Origin: Sutterella parvirubra YIT 11816
GTDB lineage: Bacteria; Pseudomonadota; Gammaproteobacteria; Burkholderiales; Burkholderiaceae_F
NCBI RefSeq assembly: GCF_000250875.1
Contig: NZ_JH604965.1
Span: forward strand, 19,198 to 24,907
Direction of reading: 5' to 3'
DNA: 5,710 nucleotides
The position numbers and the translations under genes were made by a program. The first letter of the stretch is position 1, and each line of letters starts with the position of its first letter. Positions 1 through 5,586 of this stretch are shown here, piece after piece. The notes under the pieces were generated by a model, which saw nothing but the letters and a program-made list of their open reading frames with translations, did not search any database and was not told the DNA's origin.

Positions 1-851
1 TCGACCGGAACTTCGACCGTGCGGACCGTGCGGCCCGAGGCGGCGTCCTGCTCGAACTCCATCTTGATCAGCTTGCTGCCGAGGCCCTTCCTGATGATCG
101 GGAACTTCCCGGCGTCGAGCATGGGCTTATGCACGTAGAACTCGTCGGGGTTCACCGCGCCCTGCACGACCGTTTCGCCGAGGCCGTAGGAAGCCGTGAT
201 GAAGACGACCTGATCAAAGCCCGATTCCGTGTCGAGCGTGAACATGACGCCGGCCGCACCCTTGTCGGAGCGGCACATGCGCTGCACGCCCGCAGAAAGG
301 GCGACTTCCGCGTGGGTGAAGCCCTTGTGGACGCGGTAGGAGATCGCGCGGTCGTTGTAGAGCGACGCGAAGACTTCGCGCATGCGGTGAAGCACGGCGT
401 CGATGCCGACCACGTTCAGCACCGTTTCCTGCTGACCGGCGAAGGACGCGTCCGGGAGGTCTTCCGCGGTGGCGGAGGAGCGCACGGCGACGGAGATTTC
501 GTCCTGGCCGTCTTTGAGCCACTCGTAGAACTCGCGGATTTCGCGTTCGAGTTCGGCCGGGAACGGGGCCGCTTCGATCCAACCGCGGATTTCCGCGCCG
601 GCGGCGGCGAGCGCCTTCACGTCGTCGACGTCGAGGTGGGCGAGACGTTCATGGATGCGGCCTTCGAGGTCGCCTTCCTTCAGGAAGAGGCGGAAGGCCT
701 CGGCGGTCGTCGCGAAGCCGTCCGGCACGCGGATGCCGGCGCTCGTGAGCTGGCTCAGAAGTTCGCCGAGCGAAGCATTCTTGCCGCCGACGCGGTCAAC
801 GTCGGTCATGCGGAGCTGACTGAAGGGGAAAACGTAACGACCCTGTACCAT
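1..851 (-). CDS. ppsA: Phosphoenolpyruvate synthase, N-terminal part (cut by left edge)
   Basis: This encodes PEP synthase (pyruvate, water dikinase), which makes PEP, AMP and phosphate from pyruvate, ATP and water in the cytoplasm during gluconeogenesis. The 283 visible codons align nearly end to end with my recollection of E. coli PpsA. Landmarks are [14 protein letters not shown] (residues 17-30), [19 protein letters not shown] (123-141), [10 protein letters not shown] (166-175), SAGVQRM (186-192), [13 protein letters not shown] (207-219) and [14 protein letters not shown] (230-243). These belong to the PPDK N-terminal ATP-grasp domain. The family is usually about 790 residues, so the swivelling phosphohistidine domain and the PEP/pyruvate barrel lie beyond base 1. 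The ATG at 851 is preceded by AGAGGA (minus strand, 861-856) at a short spacing of 4-5 bases. It is divergent from the chaperone gene. No ppsR (PEP synthase regulatory kinase) gene lies next to it in this window. Identity is very secure. Confidence 0.97.
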   Translation of the reverse strand, partial: MVQGRYVFPFSQLRMTDVDRVGGKNASLGELLSQLTSAGIRVPDGFATTAEAFRLFLKEGDLEGRIHERLAHLDVDDVKALAAAGAEIRGWIEAAPFPAELEREIREFYEWLKDGQDEISVAVRSSATAEDLPDASFAGQQETVLNVVGIDAVLHRMREVFASLYNDRAISYRVHKGFTHAEVALSAGVQRMCRSDKGAAGVMFTLDTESGFDQVVFITASYGLGETVVQGAVNPDEFYVHKPMLDAGKFPIIRKGLGSKLIKMEFEQDAASGRTVRTVEVPV

Positions 852-914
852 GTTGTCCTCTGATACCCGAGTGTCTTCGGGATGATGGATGGAAATCTTG
901 AATGCAACAACCGT

Positions 915-943
915 GGGCGCAGCCCGCATCCTGCGGGGCACCC
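915..943 (-). promoter_or_regulatory. Strong hairpin in the predicted ppsA mRNA leader
   Basis: On the minus strand GGGTGC-CCCGCA (943-932) pairs with TGCGGG (928-923) and, after a two-base bulge, GCGCCC (920-915). This gives 12 pairs around a GGA loop. One pair is G-U only in the ppsA-sense RNA; on the other strand it is a C-A mismatch, so the structure favours the ppsA transcript. No U-run follows in either direction, so it is not a rho-independent terminator. It ends 63 bases before the ppsA start. It may stabilise or regulate the mRNA; the role is unknown. Confidence 0.5.
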
Positions 944-970
944 GTCGGCTAGTTCGAATTGACTAGCGCG

Positions 971-976
971 ATTGTA
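971..976 (-). promoter_or_regulatory. Candidate -10 box of the ppsA promoter
   Basis: Read on the minus strand the bases are TACAAT, five of six matches to the sigma-70 -10 consensus. It would start transcription near 964 and give a leader of about 110 bases. No good -35 lies at 16-18 bp (the bases there are GC-rich, such as GCCCGA), so an activator may be needed or the call may be wrong. A short inverted repeat, CTAGT/ACTAG (949-953 and 962-966), would straddle the predicted start and could be an operator half-site pair. Confidence 0.4.
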
Positions 977-1142
977 ACCGCTCGGGACCGTTTTCGGGCC
1001 TCGACGGCTCAGGAGTTGCCCGATCCGCGAAGAAAAGTTGCGGTTGTCGACGCGCTGAAACAGCCCCCTCCCAATCGGGAGAGGTTCGAGAGACGCCCCG
1101 AAGACGCCCGATGAACGCCGAAGCGGCGTGCGAAAGCGCCTC

Positions 1143-1167
1143 AAATCCCGCGCGCCGCGCGCGATTT
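1143..1167. repeat. 25-bp near-perfect palindrome in the ppsA/chaperone intergenic region
   Basis: AAATCCCGCGCG (1143-1154) and CGCGCGCGATTT (1156-1167) are inverted copies around C1155 with a single mismatched pair. It lies about 13-37 bp upstream of the candidate -35 of the chaperone operon. A dimeric regulator site is one reading. GC-rich alternating CG sequence makes partial symmetry easy to obtain by chance, but the AAATC/GATTT arms extend it beyond that. No regulator can be named. Confidence 0.45.
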
Positions 1168-1179
1168 CACCGCGCGATG

Positions 1180-1208
1180 ACGGCACGCCGTACCCTTTTC
1201 GGTAGAAT
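1180..1208 (+). promoter_or_regulatory. Candidate promoter of the chaperone-ZIP operon
   Basis: TAGAAT (1203-1208) matches the sigma-70 -10 consensus at five of six positions. At 17 bp upstream the bases are ACGGCA (1180-1185), only a three-of-six -35. Transcription would start near 1214-1216, leaving a leader of about 35 bases before the ATG at 1250. The weak -35 and the palindrome just upstream suggest activator dependence, which is inference. Confidence 0.45.
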
Positions 1209-1249
1209 GATCGAACGACCTCTACCAGGAGATGCAGGAGATCCGTCCC

Positions 1250-1849
1250 ATGGCCACGCCCCGCCTCGAAAACTACGCCCGACAGTCCGTCTTCGACGCG
1301 CTCGCCGCGCTCTTCATCCATCCGGAGACGAGCGGCGTGATTGAACGCTTCCAGGACGCCGTCAAGATTGCCGGCGCGCTCGCGGCCGAGCTCGGCATGG
1401 ATCCGGCGCCGATGGACCGGCTCCTGGAGAAGCCCATGCCCGACCCGCACGCCGTGCAGGCCGAGTACAAGCGGCTCTTTCTGGACGACGCCCCGAACCG
1501 CATTCCCTTGACGGAGTCCGAGTGGAACCTGAAGGCCCAGTTGGGCATTCAGGCCCCGCGCGCCGCCTGCTGCATCGCCTACGACGAGGCCGAAATCGCG
1601 ATCACGGACGAGCTCGGCGTCCCGGCCGACCACCTCGGGATGATCTTCGGGTTCCTGACGGTGCTTTTCTTGAAGGAAAACGCGGCCGCCGCCGAACGCT
1701 TCTTCGACGACCATCCGGCGAAGTGGCTGGCGCAGTTGGCGGCCGAAATCCGCCGCCGTCCCGACGCTCAATTCTTCGTCGACGCCGCCGAGGTGCTCGA
1801 CACGGTGCTCGAAATCGAAGCGACGCTTCGTGAGGATCAAACGCTTTGA
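1250..1849 (+). CDS. TorD/DmsD-family molybdoenzyme chaperone
   Basis: This 199-residue protein looks like a cytoplasmic TorD-family (redox enzyme maturation) chaperone. Such proteins bind the twin-arginine leader or apo-form of a molybdopterin oxidoreductase during cofactor insertion. The sequence shows an all-helical composition, EYKRLFLDDAPNRIPLTESE (residues 72-91), which resembles the family's EYxRLFxGP...P..ES block, then PADHLGMIFGFL (125-136), resembling the PDHLxxELxFL helix, then a helix with HPAKW (155-159). Length is normal for the family. An ATG at 1232 is also in frame, but AGGAG (1227-1231) abuts it directly. The ATG at 1250 has AGGAG (1236-1240) at nine bases and gives the natural start MATPRLENY. 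No client reductase is in the window, so the substrate is unknown. The stop overlaps the next gene. Family assignment is by motif memory, without a search. Confidence 0.82.
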   Translation: MATPRLENYARQSVFDALAALFIHPETSGVIERFQDAVKIAGALAAELGMDPAPMDRLLEKPMPDPHAVQAEYKRLFLDDAPNRIPLTESEWNLKAQLGIQAPRAACCIAYDEAEIAITDELGVPADHLGMIFGFLTVLFLKENAAAAERFFDDHPAKWLAQLAAEIRRRPDAQFFVDAAEVLDTVLEIEATLREDQTL

Positions 1850-2658
1850 CCGACTTCCTGATCACGTCCCCCGTGGTGCTCACGCTCCTCGGGACGGGCT
1901 TCACCTTCCTCTGCACGACGATCGGCGCCGCCGCGGTCTTCTTCACGAAGAACGACGCGGAGGGGAGCCGCATGGAGACGATGTCCTTGGGGTTCGCCGC
2001 CGGCATCATGACGGCCGCGGCCGTCTGGAGTCTCCTCATCCCCGCGGGCGACGCCGCCCAGGATCAGGGCCTCACGCCCTGGATCGTCACGACGGTCGGG
2101 TTCATTTTCGGGGCGCTCTTTCTGAAGCTCCTCGACTCGGCGCTCCCGCACCTTCACCCCGGGAGCGCCACGCCCGAGGGCCCGAAGACGAGCCTGCACC
2201 GCGCGCAGCTCCTCTTTCTCGCGATCACGCTCCACAACCTCCCCGAAGGCGGCTCCGTGGGGCTTTCCGCCGGGCTCGCGGGGTTGTCGGAGAACCCCGT
2301 CGCGCTCTCCTCGGCCCTGGCGCTCGCGATCGGCATCGGTTTGCAGAACATTCCCGAAGGCGCCGCCGTCTCGATTCCGATGGCCTCCCAGGGGCACTCC
2401 CGCTGGAAGGCGTTCCTCTTCGGGACGTTCTCGGGCGTCGTCGAACCGATCTGCGGCCTCATCGTCGTCCTGGGGCTGCCCTACTTCATGGGCCTCATGC
2501 CCTGGATGCTCGCCTTCGCCGCGGGCGCGATGATCTACGTGGTCGTGGAAGAACTCGTCCCGTCCGCACACTTGTCCGAGCACTCCGACTTGGGGACCCT
2601 GAGCTTCATGACCGGGTTCGCGATCATGATGGCGCTCGACATGGGGCTCTCCTTCTGA
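1846..2658 (+). CDS. ZIP-family divalent metal transporter, GufA/ZIP11-like
   Basis: This 270-residue inner-membrane protein should import divalent metals such as zinc, iron or manganese. It has about eight hydrophobic segments. The two metal-binding helices carry HNLPEG (residues 130-135) and QNIPEG (167-172). Glutamates at 200 (GVVEP) and 235-236 (VVVEELVP) sit in the next two helices. Glutamine rather than histidine in the second motif is, from family knowledge, typical of the GufA/ZIP11 branch rather than ZupT. A histidine-bearing loop (PHLHPG, 101-106) lies between helices 3 and 4, as usual. The start is TTG at 1846: GAGGA (1832-1836) lies nine bases upstream and the TTG shares TTGA with the stop of the chaperone gene. 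This implies translational coupling. The nearest in-frame ATG is at codon 43, too late to keep the first membrane helix. The metal is not decidable from sequence. Confidence 0.9.
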   Translation: MTDFLITSPVVLTLLGTGFTFLCTTIGAAAVFFTKNDAEGSRMETMSLGFAAGIMTAAAVWSLLIPAGDAAQDQGLTPWIVTTVGFIFGALFLKLLDSALPHLHPGSATPEGPKTSLHRAQLLFLAITLHNLPEGGSVGLSAGLAGLSENPVALSSALALAIGIGLQNIPEGAAVSIPMASQGHSRWKAFLFGTFSGVVEPICGLIVVLGLPYFMGLMPWMLAFAAGAMIYVVVEELVPSAHLSEHSDLGTLSFMTGFAIMMALDMGLSF

Positions 2659-2695
2659 CGTACCGGCGCGGAAGACCTCCCGAAACCTCACGCTC

Positions 2696-2727
2696 AACGC
2701 CGCAGGGGCCGCCTCCTGCGGCGTTTT
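2696..2727 (+). terminator. Rho-independent terminator of the chaperone-ZIP operon
   Basis: AACGCCGCAGG (2696-2706) pairs perfectly with CCTGCGGCGTT (2715-2725) around an eight-base loop, and the 3' arm runs into TTTT (2724-2727). It lies 38 bases after the ZIP stop. The U-run is short, so efficiency may be moderate. Confidence 0.85.
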
Positions 2728-2829
2728 CCATCCGTTTCCGCATCGTTTTCCGGGCGGCCGAACCCCCGTCAATACGCCGGAAGGCGTAGGGCCCCGAATC
2801 CCCTGACCATTCTCAAGTCCGCCCCGATC

Positions 2830-2895
2830 CGTCACGCGCGCGTCACGCCGGCGAAACCGCACTGAAAAGCTTCCGTCACAGAGAAAATCACCCCG
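2830..2895 (+). repeat. 11-bp-phased CGTCAC repeats, possible distal PhoB-type sites
   Basis: CGTCAC occurs at 2830, 2841 and 2874, all in one 11-bp register. The units between and after are CGAAAC (2852), TGAAAA (2863) and AAATCA (2885), which are partial matches. The core resembles the TGTCAY half-site of PHO boxes. The array lies 80-145 bp upstream of the main PHO-box-like array and is out of 11-bp register with it. Three exact matches in GC-rich DNA are suggestive only. The rest of the 2728-2974 stretch shows no gene, only a small hairpin with a GGAA loop (2773-2788). Confidence 0.3.
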
Positions 2896-2974
2896 AAGAA
2901 CGCTCGTCTTCCTTCGTTTCCCGGCTTTTCTGCGGCGAGCGCGCGGGTTTCGGGCGCGGCCCCTCAAAAGCGCT

Positions 2975-3030
2975 TTGTCATCGAAATGTCATAAAGCCGT
3001 CATCCGGGTGTAGGGATGTCTGCGTAGGAT
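2975..3030 (+). promoter_or_regulatory. PHO-box-like promoter of the phosphate transporter gene
   Basis: Seven-base units TTGTCAT (2975-2981), ATGTCAT (2986-2992) and CCGTCAT (2997-3003) recur every 11 bp with four-base spacers; a decayed fourth unit, GTGTAGG, is at 3008-3014. This matches the known PHO box, CTGTCAT repeated with an 11-bp period, bound by PhoB dimers. TAGGAT (3025-3030), four of six to the -10 consensus, starts ten bases after the fourth unit. That equals the spacing I recall for E. coli phoA, where the PHO box replaces the -35. A perfect palindrome AAAGCGCTTT (2967-2976) abuts the first unit. Inference: the downstream transporter is induced by phosphate starvation through PhoB. 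Confidence 0.7.
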
Positions 3031-3055
3031 GGCGGGCAATCCAACCGACATCCCT
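3012..3055 (+). repeat. 9-bp inverted repeat spanning the -10 and leader of the phosphate transporter gene
   Basis: AGGGATGTC (3012-3020) and GACATCCCT (3047-3055) are perfect inverted copies 26 bases apart. An inner GGAT/ATCC pair (3027-3030 and 3039-3042) could extend the fold. The right arm ends seven bases before the ATG, where a ribosome binding site is expected but absent. As DNA it could be a pair of operator half-sites bracketing the start point. As RNA it could form only if transcription began upstream of 3012. Confidence 0.5.
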
Positions 3056-3062
3056 CCCTAAA

Positions 3063-5303
3063 ATGGATTCCCTCTTCATCGTCTGCCTCGGGCTTCTCGG
3101 CCTTCTGGCAGTCTTCGACCTCTACGTGGGCGTCTCGAACGACGCCGTCAACTTCCTCAATTCCGCCGTCGGCTCCAAAACGGCTCCCTTCAACATCGTT
3201 CTCGCCGTCGCGAGTGCGGGCGTCCTCCTCGGGGCGACGTTCTCCTCAGGGATGATGGACATCGCCAAGTCCGGCGTCCTCGTCCCCGCGATGTTCACCT
3301 ACCACGATGTGCTCGTGATCTTCTGCGCGGTGATGGTCACCGACGTGCTCCTCCTCAACCTCTTCAATTCGCTGGGGCTTCCGACCTCCACCACCGTCTC
3401 GATCGTCTTCGAGCTCCTCGGCGGCACGGTCGCCCTCGCCGCGATCAAGATCTGGAGTGAAGGGCTTCCTATGGCGGACCTCGGGAGCTACGTCAACAGC
3501 GCGAAGGCGCTCTCGATGATCATGGCGATCCTGGTGTCGGTTTTGGTCGCGTTCGTCTCGGGCCTCGTCGTGCAGTTCGTGATGCGCCTCGTGTTCAGCT
3601 TCAACTACCAGCGCATCTACCAGTGGATCGGCGGCCTCTTCGGCGGCCTCTGCATGACCGCGATCGTCTACTTCCTCGTGATGAAGGGCGCGAAGGGCGC
3701 CTCCTTCATGACGCCGGAACTCCTCGCCTGGATGGAAGCCAACACCGAGCTCATCCTCTTCACGGTCTTCTTCTCGACAACCTTCATCATGCAGGCCTGC
3801 ATTTCGCTGCGCCGCATGAACGTCTTCCCCTTCATCATCCTCTCGGGCACGTTCGCCTTGGCCTTCGCCTTCGCCGGGAACGACCTCGTGAACTTCGTGG
3901 GCGTGCCGCTCGCCGCTTTGGACGCCTGGAACATCTTCTCCGTCGTCCCCGGCGCCGACGCCGACACCTTCATGATGGGCGGCTTGGCCGAGAGCACCAA
4001 AACGAACTCCCTCTGGCTTCTCGCCTCGGGCGCCGTCATGGTCGTGACGCTCTGGACCTCGAAGAAGGCCCGCCGCGTGATCGACACCTCGGTGAACCTC
4101 TCGGCCTCGAGCCGAGGCGGCAAGGAGCAGTTTGGGTCGTCGCTGCCCGCCCGCATGCTCGTCCGCTCTTCCATCAGCACCACGAGCGCCGTCGCGCAGT
4201 TCCTCCCCGCCTCCGTCCTTCGTGCGATCGGCCGCCGCTACGAGCCCCGCATCACGAAGCCGGGCGACCCGCAGGTCGCCTTCGACGAAGTCCGCGCCTG
4301 CGTGAACCTCGTCCTCGCCGCGGCGCTGATCGCGTCCGCCACGAGCCTGAAGCTCCCGCTCTCCACCACGTACGTCACCTTCATGGTCGCGATGGGCTCG
4401 TCCCTCGCCGACGGGGCCTGGGACCGCGAGAGCGCCGTCTACCGCGTCTCGGGCGTCCTCACCGTCGTCTCCGGCTGGTTCATGACGGCCTTCACCGCCG
4501 CGGGCGGCTGCGCCCTCGTCGTCTTCCTCTTCGCGAAGACCGGCCTCACCGTGATGATCCTCGCGATGCTCGTCGCCGCCGCGATCCTTGTGAAGACCAA
4601 CCTCTTCTCGAAGGACGAAGCCGCCGACTTCGAAGAAGACCTCTTCGTCTCCGAAGGGAACGCCGCCGCGATCAACGATCTGCTGCAGATCGCCGTCCCG
4701 AAGAACTTCAGCGCCATGCTGAGGCTCTCGTCGGAGAGCATCGACGCGCTCCTCGGGAAGGACGCGAAGGAATTGAAGTCGCTCAAAAACGAAGCCGTGC
4801 GCTTGTTCGACCGCATCTCCGCCGAACGCGGCGCCTACTACATGTTCCCGAACGACAAGAACGCGCCCAAGATCGACCGCGACGCCCGCACCTTCTACTA
4901 CCGTGCCTGCACGAACATGAAGGAAGTGAGCCATGCGCTGCGCGACCAGATCGGGCTGTCCGAGCACTACGTCGCGAACCTGCACTCGGCCTACACGGGT
5001 GAGATGCATCAGGCCTTGAAGGCGATCTCGCTGCAGCTTCACAAGATGCAGGAGAAGATGACGCCCGACACGATGCATGAGCTGAGCGATCTGCTCGACC
5101 GCGCGCAGGAAGCCTACATCCACCAGAACGCGCTCCAGCCGATTTCGCTTCGAAAGAGCGAGCTTTATCTCGGCAAACTCATGTTCATCCGCGAAATGGC
5201 GAACCGCTTCGCCCTCGTGCAGATGCTCCTTCAGGACCTCGCGCACCCCGCCGAGGACCCCCAGAAGGATCCCGGCACGGTGACGCCCGCGACGGCGCAC
5301 TGA
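3063..5303 (+). CDS. pit: PiT-family inorganic phosphate transporter with C-terminal PhoU-like domain
   Basis: This 746-residue inner-membrane protein should take up phosphate, or metal-phosphate, with protons or sodium. The PiT duplicated repeat is clear: SNDAVNF (residues 25-31) and LPTSTT (106-111) in one part, AGNDLVNF (271-278) and LPLSTT (431-436) in the other, amid about ten to twelve hydrophobic segments ending near residue 511. A polar linker (332-412) separates helices near the middle. From about 535 to 727 the protein is soluble and helical, with PhoU-like character (NDLLQIAVPKNFSAMLRLS, then helices with spaced acidic residues). The total is longer than the roughly 500 residues of E. 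coli PitA; from memory, similar long forms occur in Bacteroidetes. The ATG lacks any recognisable Shine-Dalgarno (leader is pyrimidine-rich), but no better start exists and the N-terminal helix fits. Both neighbours are separated by terminators, so it is monocistronic under its own PHO-box-like promoter. The PhoU-like call is the weaker part. Confidence 0.92.
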   Translation: MDSLFIVCLGLLGLLAVFDLYVGVSNDAVNFLNSAVGSKTAPFNIVLAVASAGVLLGATFSSGMMDIAKSGVLVPAMFTYHDVLVIFCAVMVTDVLLLNLFNSLGLPTSTTVSIVFELLGGTVALAAIKIWSEGLPMADLGSYVNSAKALSMIMAILVSVLVAFVSGLVVQFVMRLVFSFNYQRIYQWIGGLFGGLCMTAIVYFLVMKGAKGASFMTPELLAWMEANTELILFTVFFSTTFIMQACISLRRMNVFPFIILSGTFALAFAFAGNDLVNFVGVPLAALDAWNIFSVVPGADADTFMMGGLAESTKTNSLWLLASGAVMVVTLWTSKKARRVIDTSVNLSASSRGGKEQFGSSLPARMLVRSSISTTSAVAQFLPASVLRAIGRRYEPRITKPGDPQVAFDEVRACVNLVLAAALIASATSLKLPLSTTYVTFMVAMGSSLADGAWDRESAVYRVSGVLTVVSGWFMTAFTAAGGCALVVFLFAKTGLTVMILAMLVAAAILVKTNLFSKDEAADFEEDLFVSEGNAAAINDLLQIAVPKNFSAMLRLSSESIDALLGKDAKELKSLKNEAVRLFDRISAERGAYYMFPNDKNAPKIDRDARTFYYRACTNMKEVSHALRDQIGLSEHYVANLHSAYTGEMHQALKAISLQLHKMQEKMTPDTMHELSDLLDRAQEAYIHQNALQPISLRKSELYLGKLMFIREMANRFALVQMLLQDLAHPAEDPQKDPGTVTPATAH

Positions 5304-5330
5304 CCGCCCGCACGCTTGCGACGTGATCCC

Positions 5331-5370
5331 AAGGCCGCCCGGCGCACCGCGCCCGGGCGGCCTTCTTCTT
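5331..5370 (+). terminator. Rho-independent terminator of the phosphate transporter gene
   Basis: AAGGCCGCCCGG (5331-5342) pairs perfectly over 12 bp with CCGGGCGGCCTT (5353-5364) around a ten-base loop, followed by a T-rich tail TTCTTCTT (5363-5370). It lies 27 bases after the transporter stop. Confidence 0.9.
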
Positions 5371-5457
5371 GGACGCCGGAGGCATGGCCCGATCCTCTCG
5401 GACGCGCCTCTCTCCTGTTGCCCGTCGGCCCCAAAACAAGAATCTTTCGCAACGGGC

Positions 5458-5488
5458 TTGACCTTGAAGTTGCTTCAGGCTTTTTAAT
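5458..5488 (+). promoter_or_regulatory. MerR-family metal-responsive promoter/operator
   Basis: The -35 TTGACC (5458-5463) and the -10 TTTAAT (5483-5488) are separated by 19 bp, the abnormally long spacer that MerR-type activators correct by twisting DNA. An inverted repeat fills the spacer: ACCTTGAAG (5461-5469) and CTTCAGGCT (5473-5481), seven of nine positions symmetric around TTG. As in zntA-type promoters, the dyad starts at the A of the -35 TTGA. The core is close to remembered CadR/PbrR/ZntR sites of the form ACCCTGTAG-N3-CTACAGGGT. The cognate regulator gene is not in the window. The upstream stretch 5371-5457 shows nothing else. Confidence 0.82.
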
Positions 5489-5586
5489 GAGGGACATCTG
5501 AACGAACATCCGTCGCCCGAGTCCTTTTCCTGAGTCCAACGAAAGACGACGAAGGGCGGCGAAACCCAACCGGAGAGCACCCCAAG

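Noticed and set aside
129..863. 244-codon plus-strand open frame opposite ppsA
   Set aside because: It is antisense to an unmistakable PEP synthase sequence and has H/R/V/E-rich shadow composition.
1068..1081. Hairpin CTCCC-AATC-GGGAG as a terminator between the divergent genes
   Set aside because: Short stem and no T-run on either strand; a terminator is not expected between divergent promoters.
1232..1249. Upstream in-frame ATG as the start of the TorD-like gene
   Set aside because: Its only purine-rich site directly abuts the ATG, while the ATG at 1250 has AGGAG at nine bases.
806..1840. 344-codon minus-strand open frame across the divergent intergenic region and the chaperone gene
   Set aside because: It overlaps the well-supported ppsA start and is antisense to the TorD-like gene; the composition is non-protein-like.
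2773..2788. Small hairpin TACGCC-GGAA-GGCGTA as a second terminator
   Set aside because: The stem is only six pairs and no T-run follows in either direction.
1837..2967. 376-codon minus-strand open frame opposite the ZIP gene and the intergenic region
   Set aside because: Highly charged, repetitive composition with no recognisable fold. It runs through a terminator and regulatory region and is a GC-bias shadow.
3246..5300. 684-codon open frame on the minus strand opposite the phosphate transporter gene
   Set aside because: Its translation is dominated by H, E, D, R and G in low-complexity runs, as expected for the antisense of a GC-rich membrane protein gene. The plus-strand frame has clear PiT motifs.
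5316..5501. 61-codon plus-strand open frame downstream of the phosphate transporter
   Set aside because: It spans the terminator hairpin and the MerR-type promoter and lacks a ribosome site, so it is not a gene.
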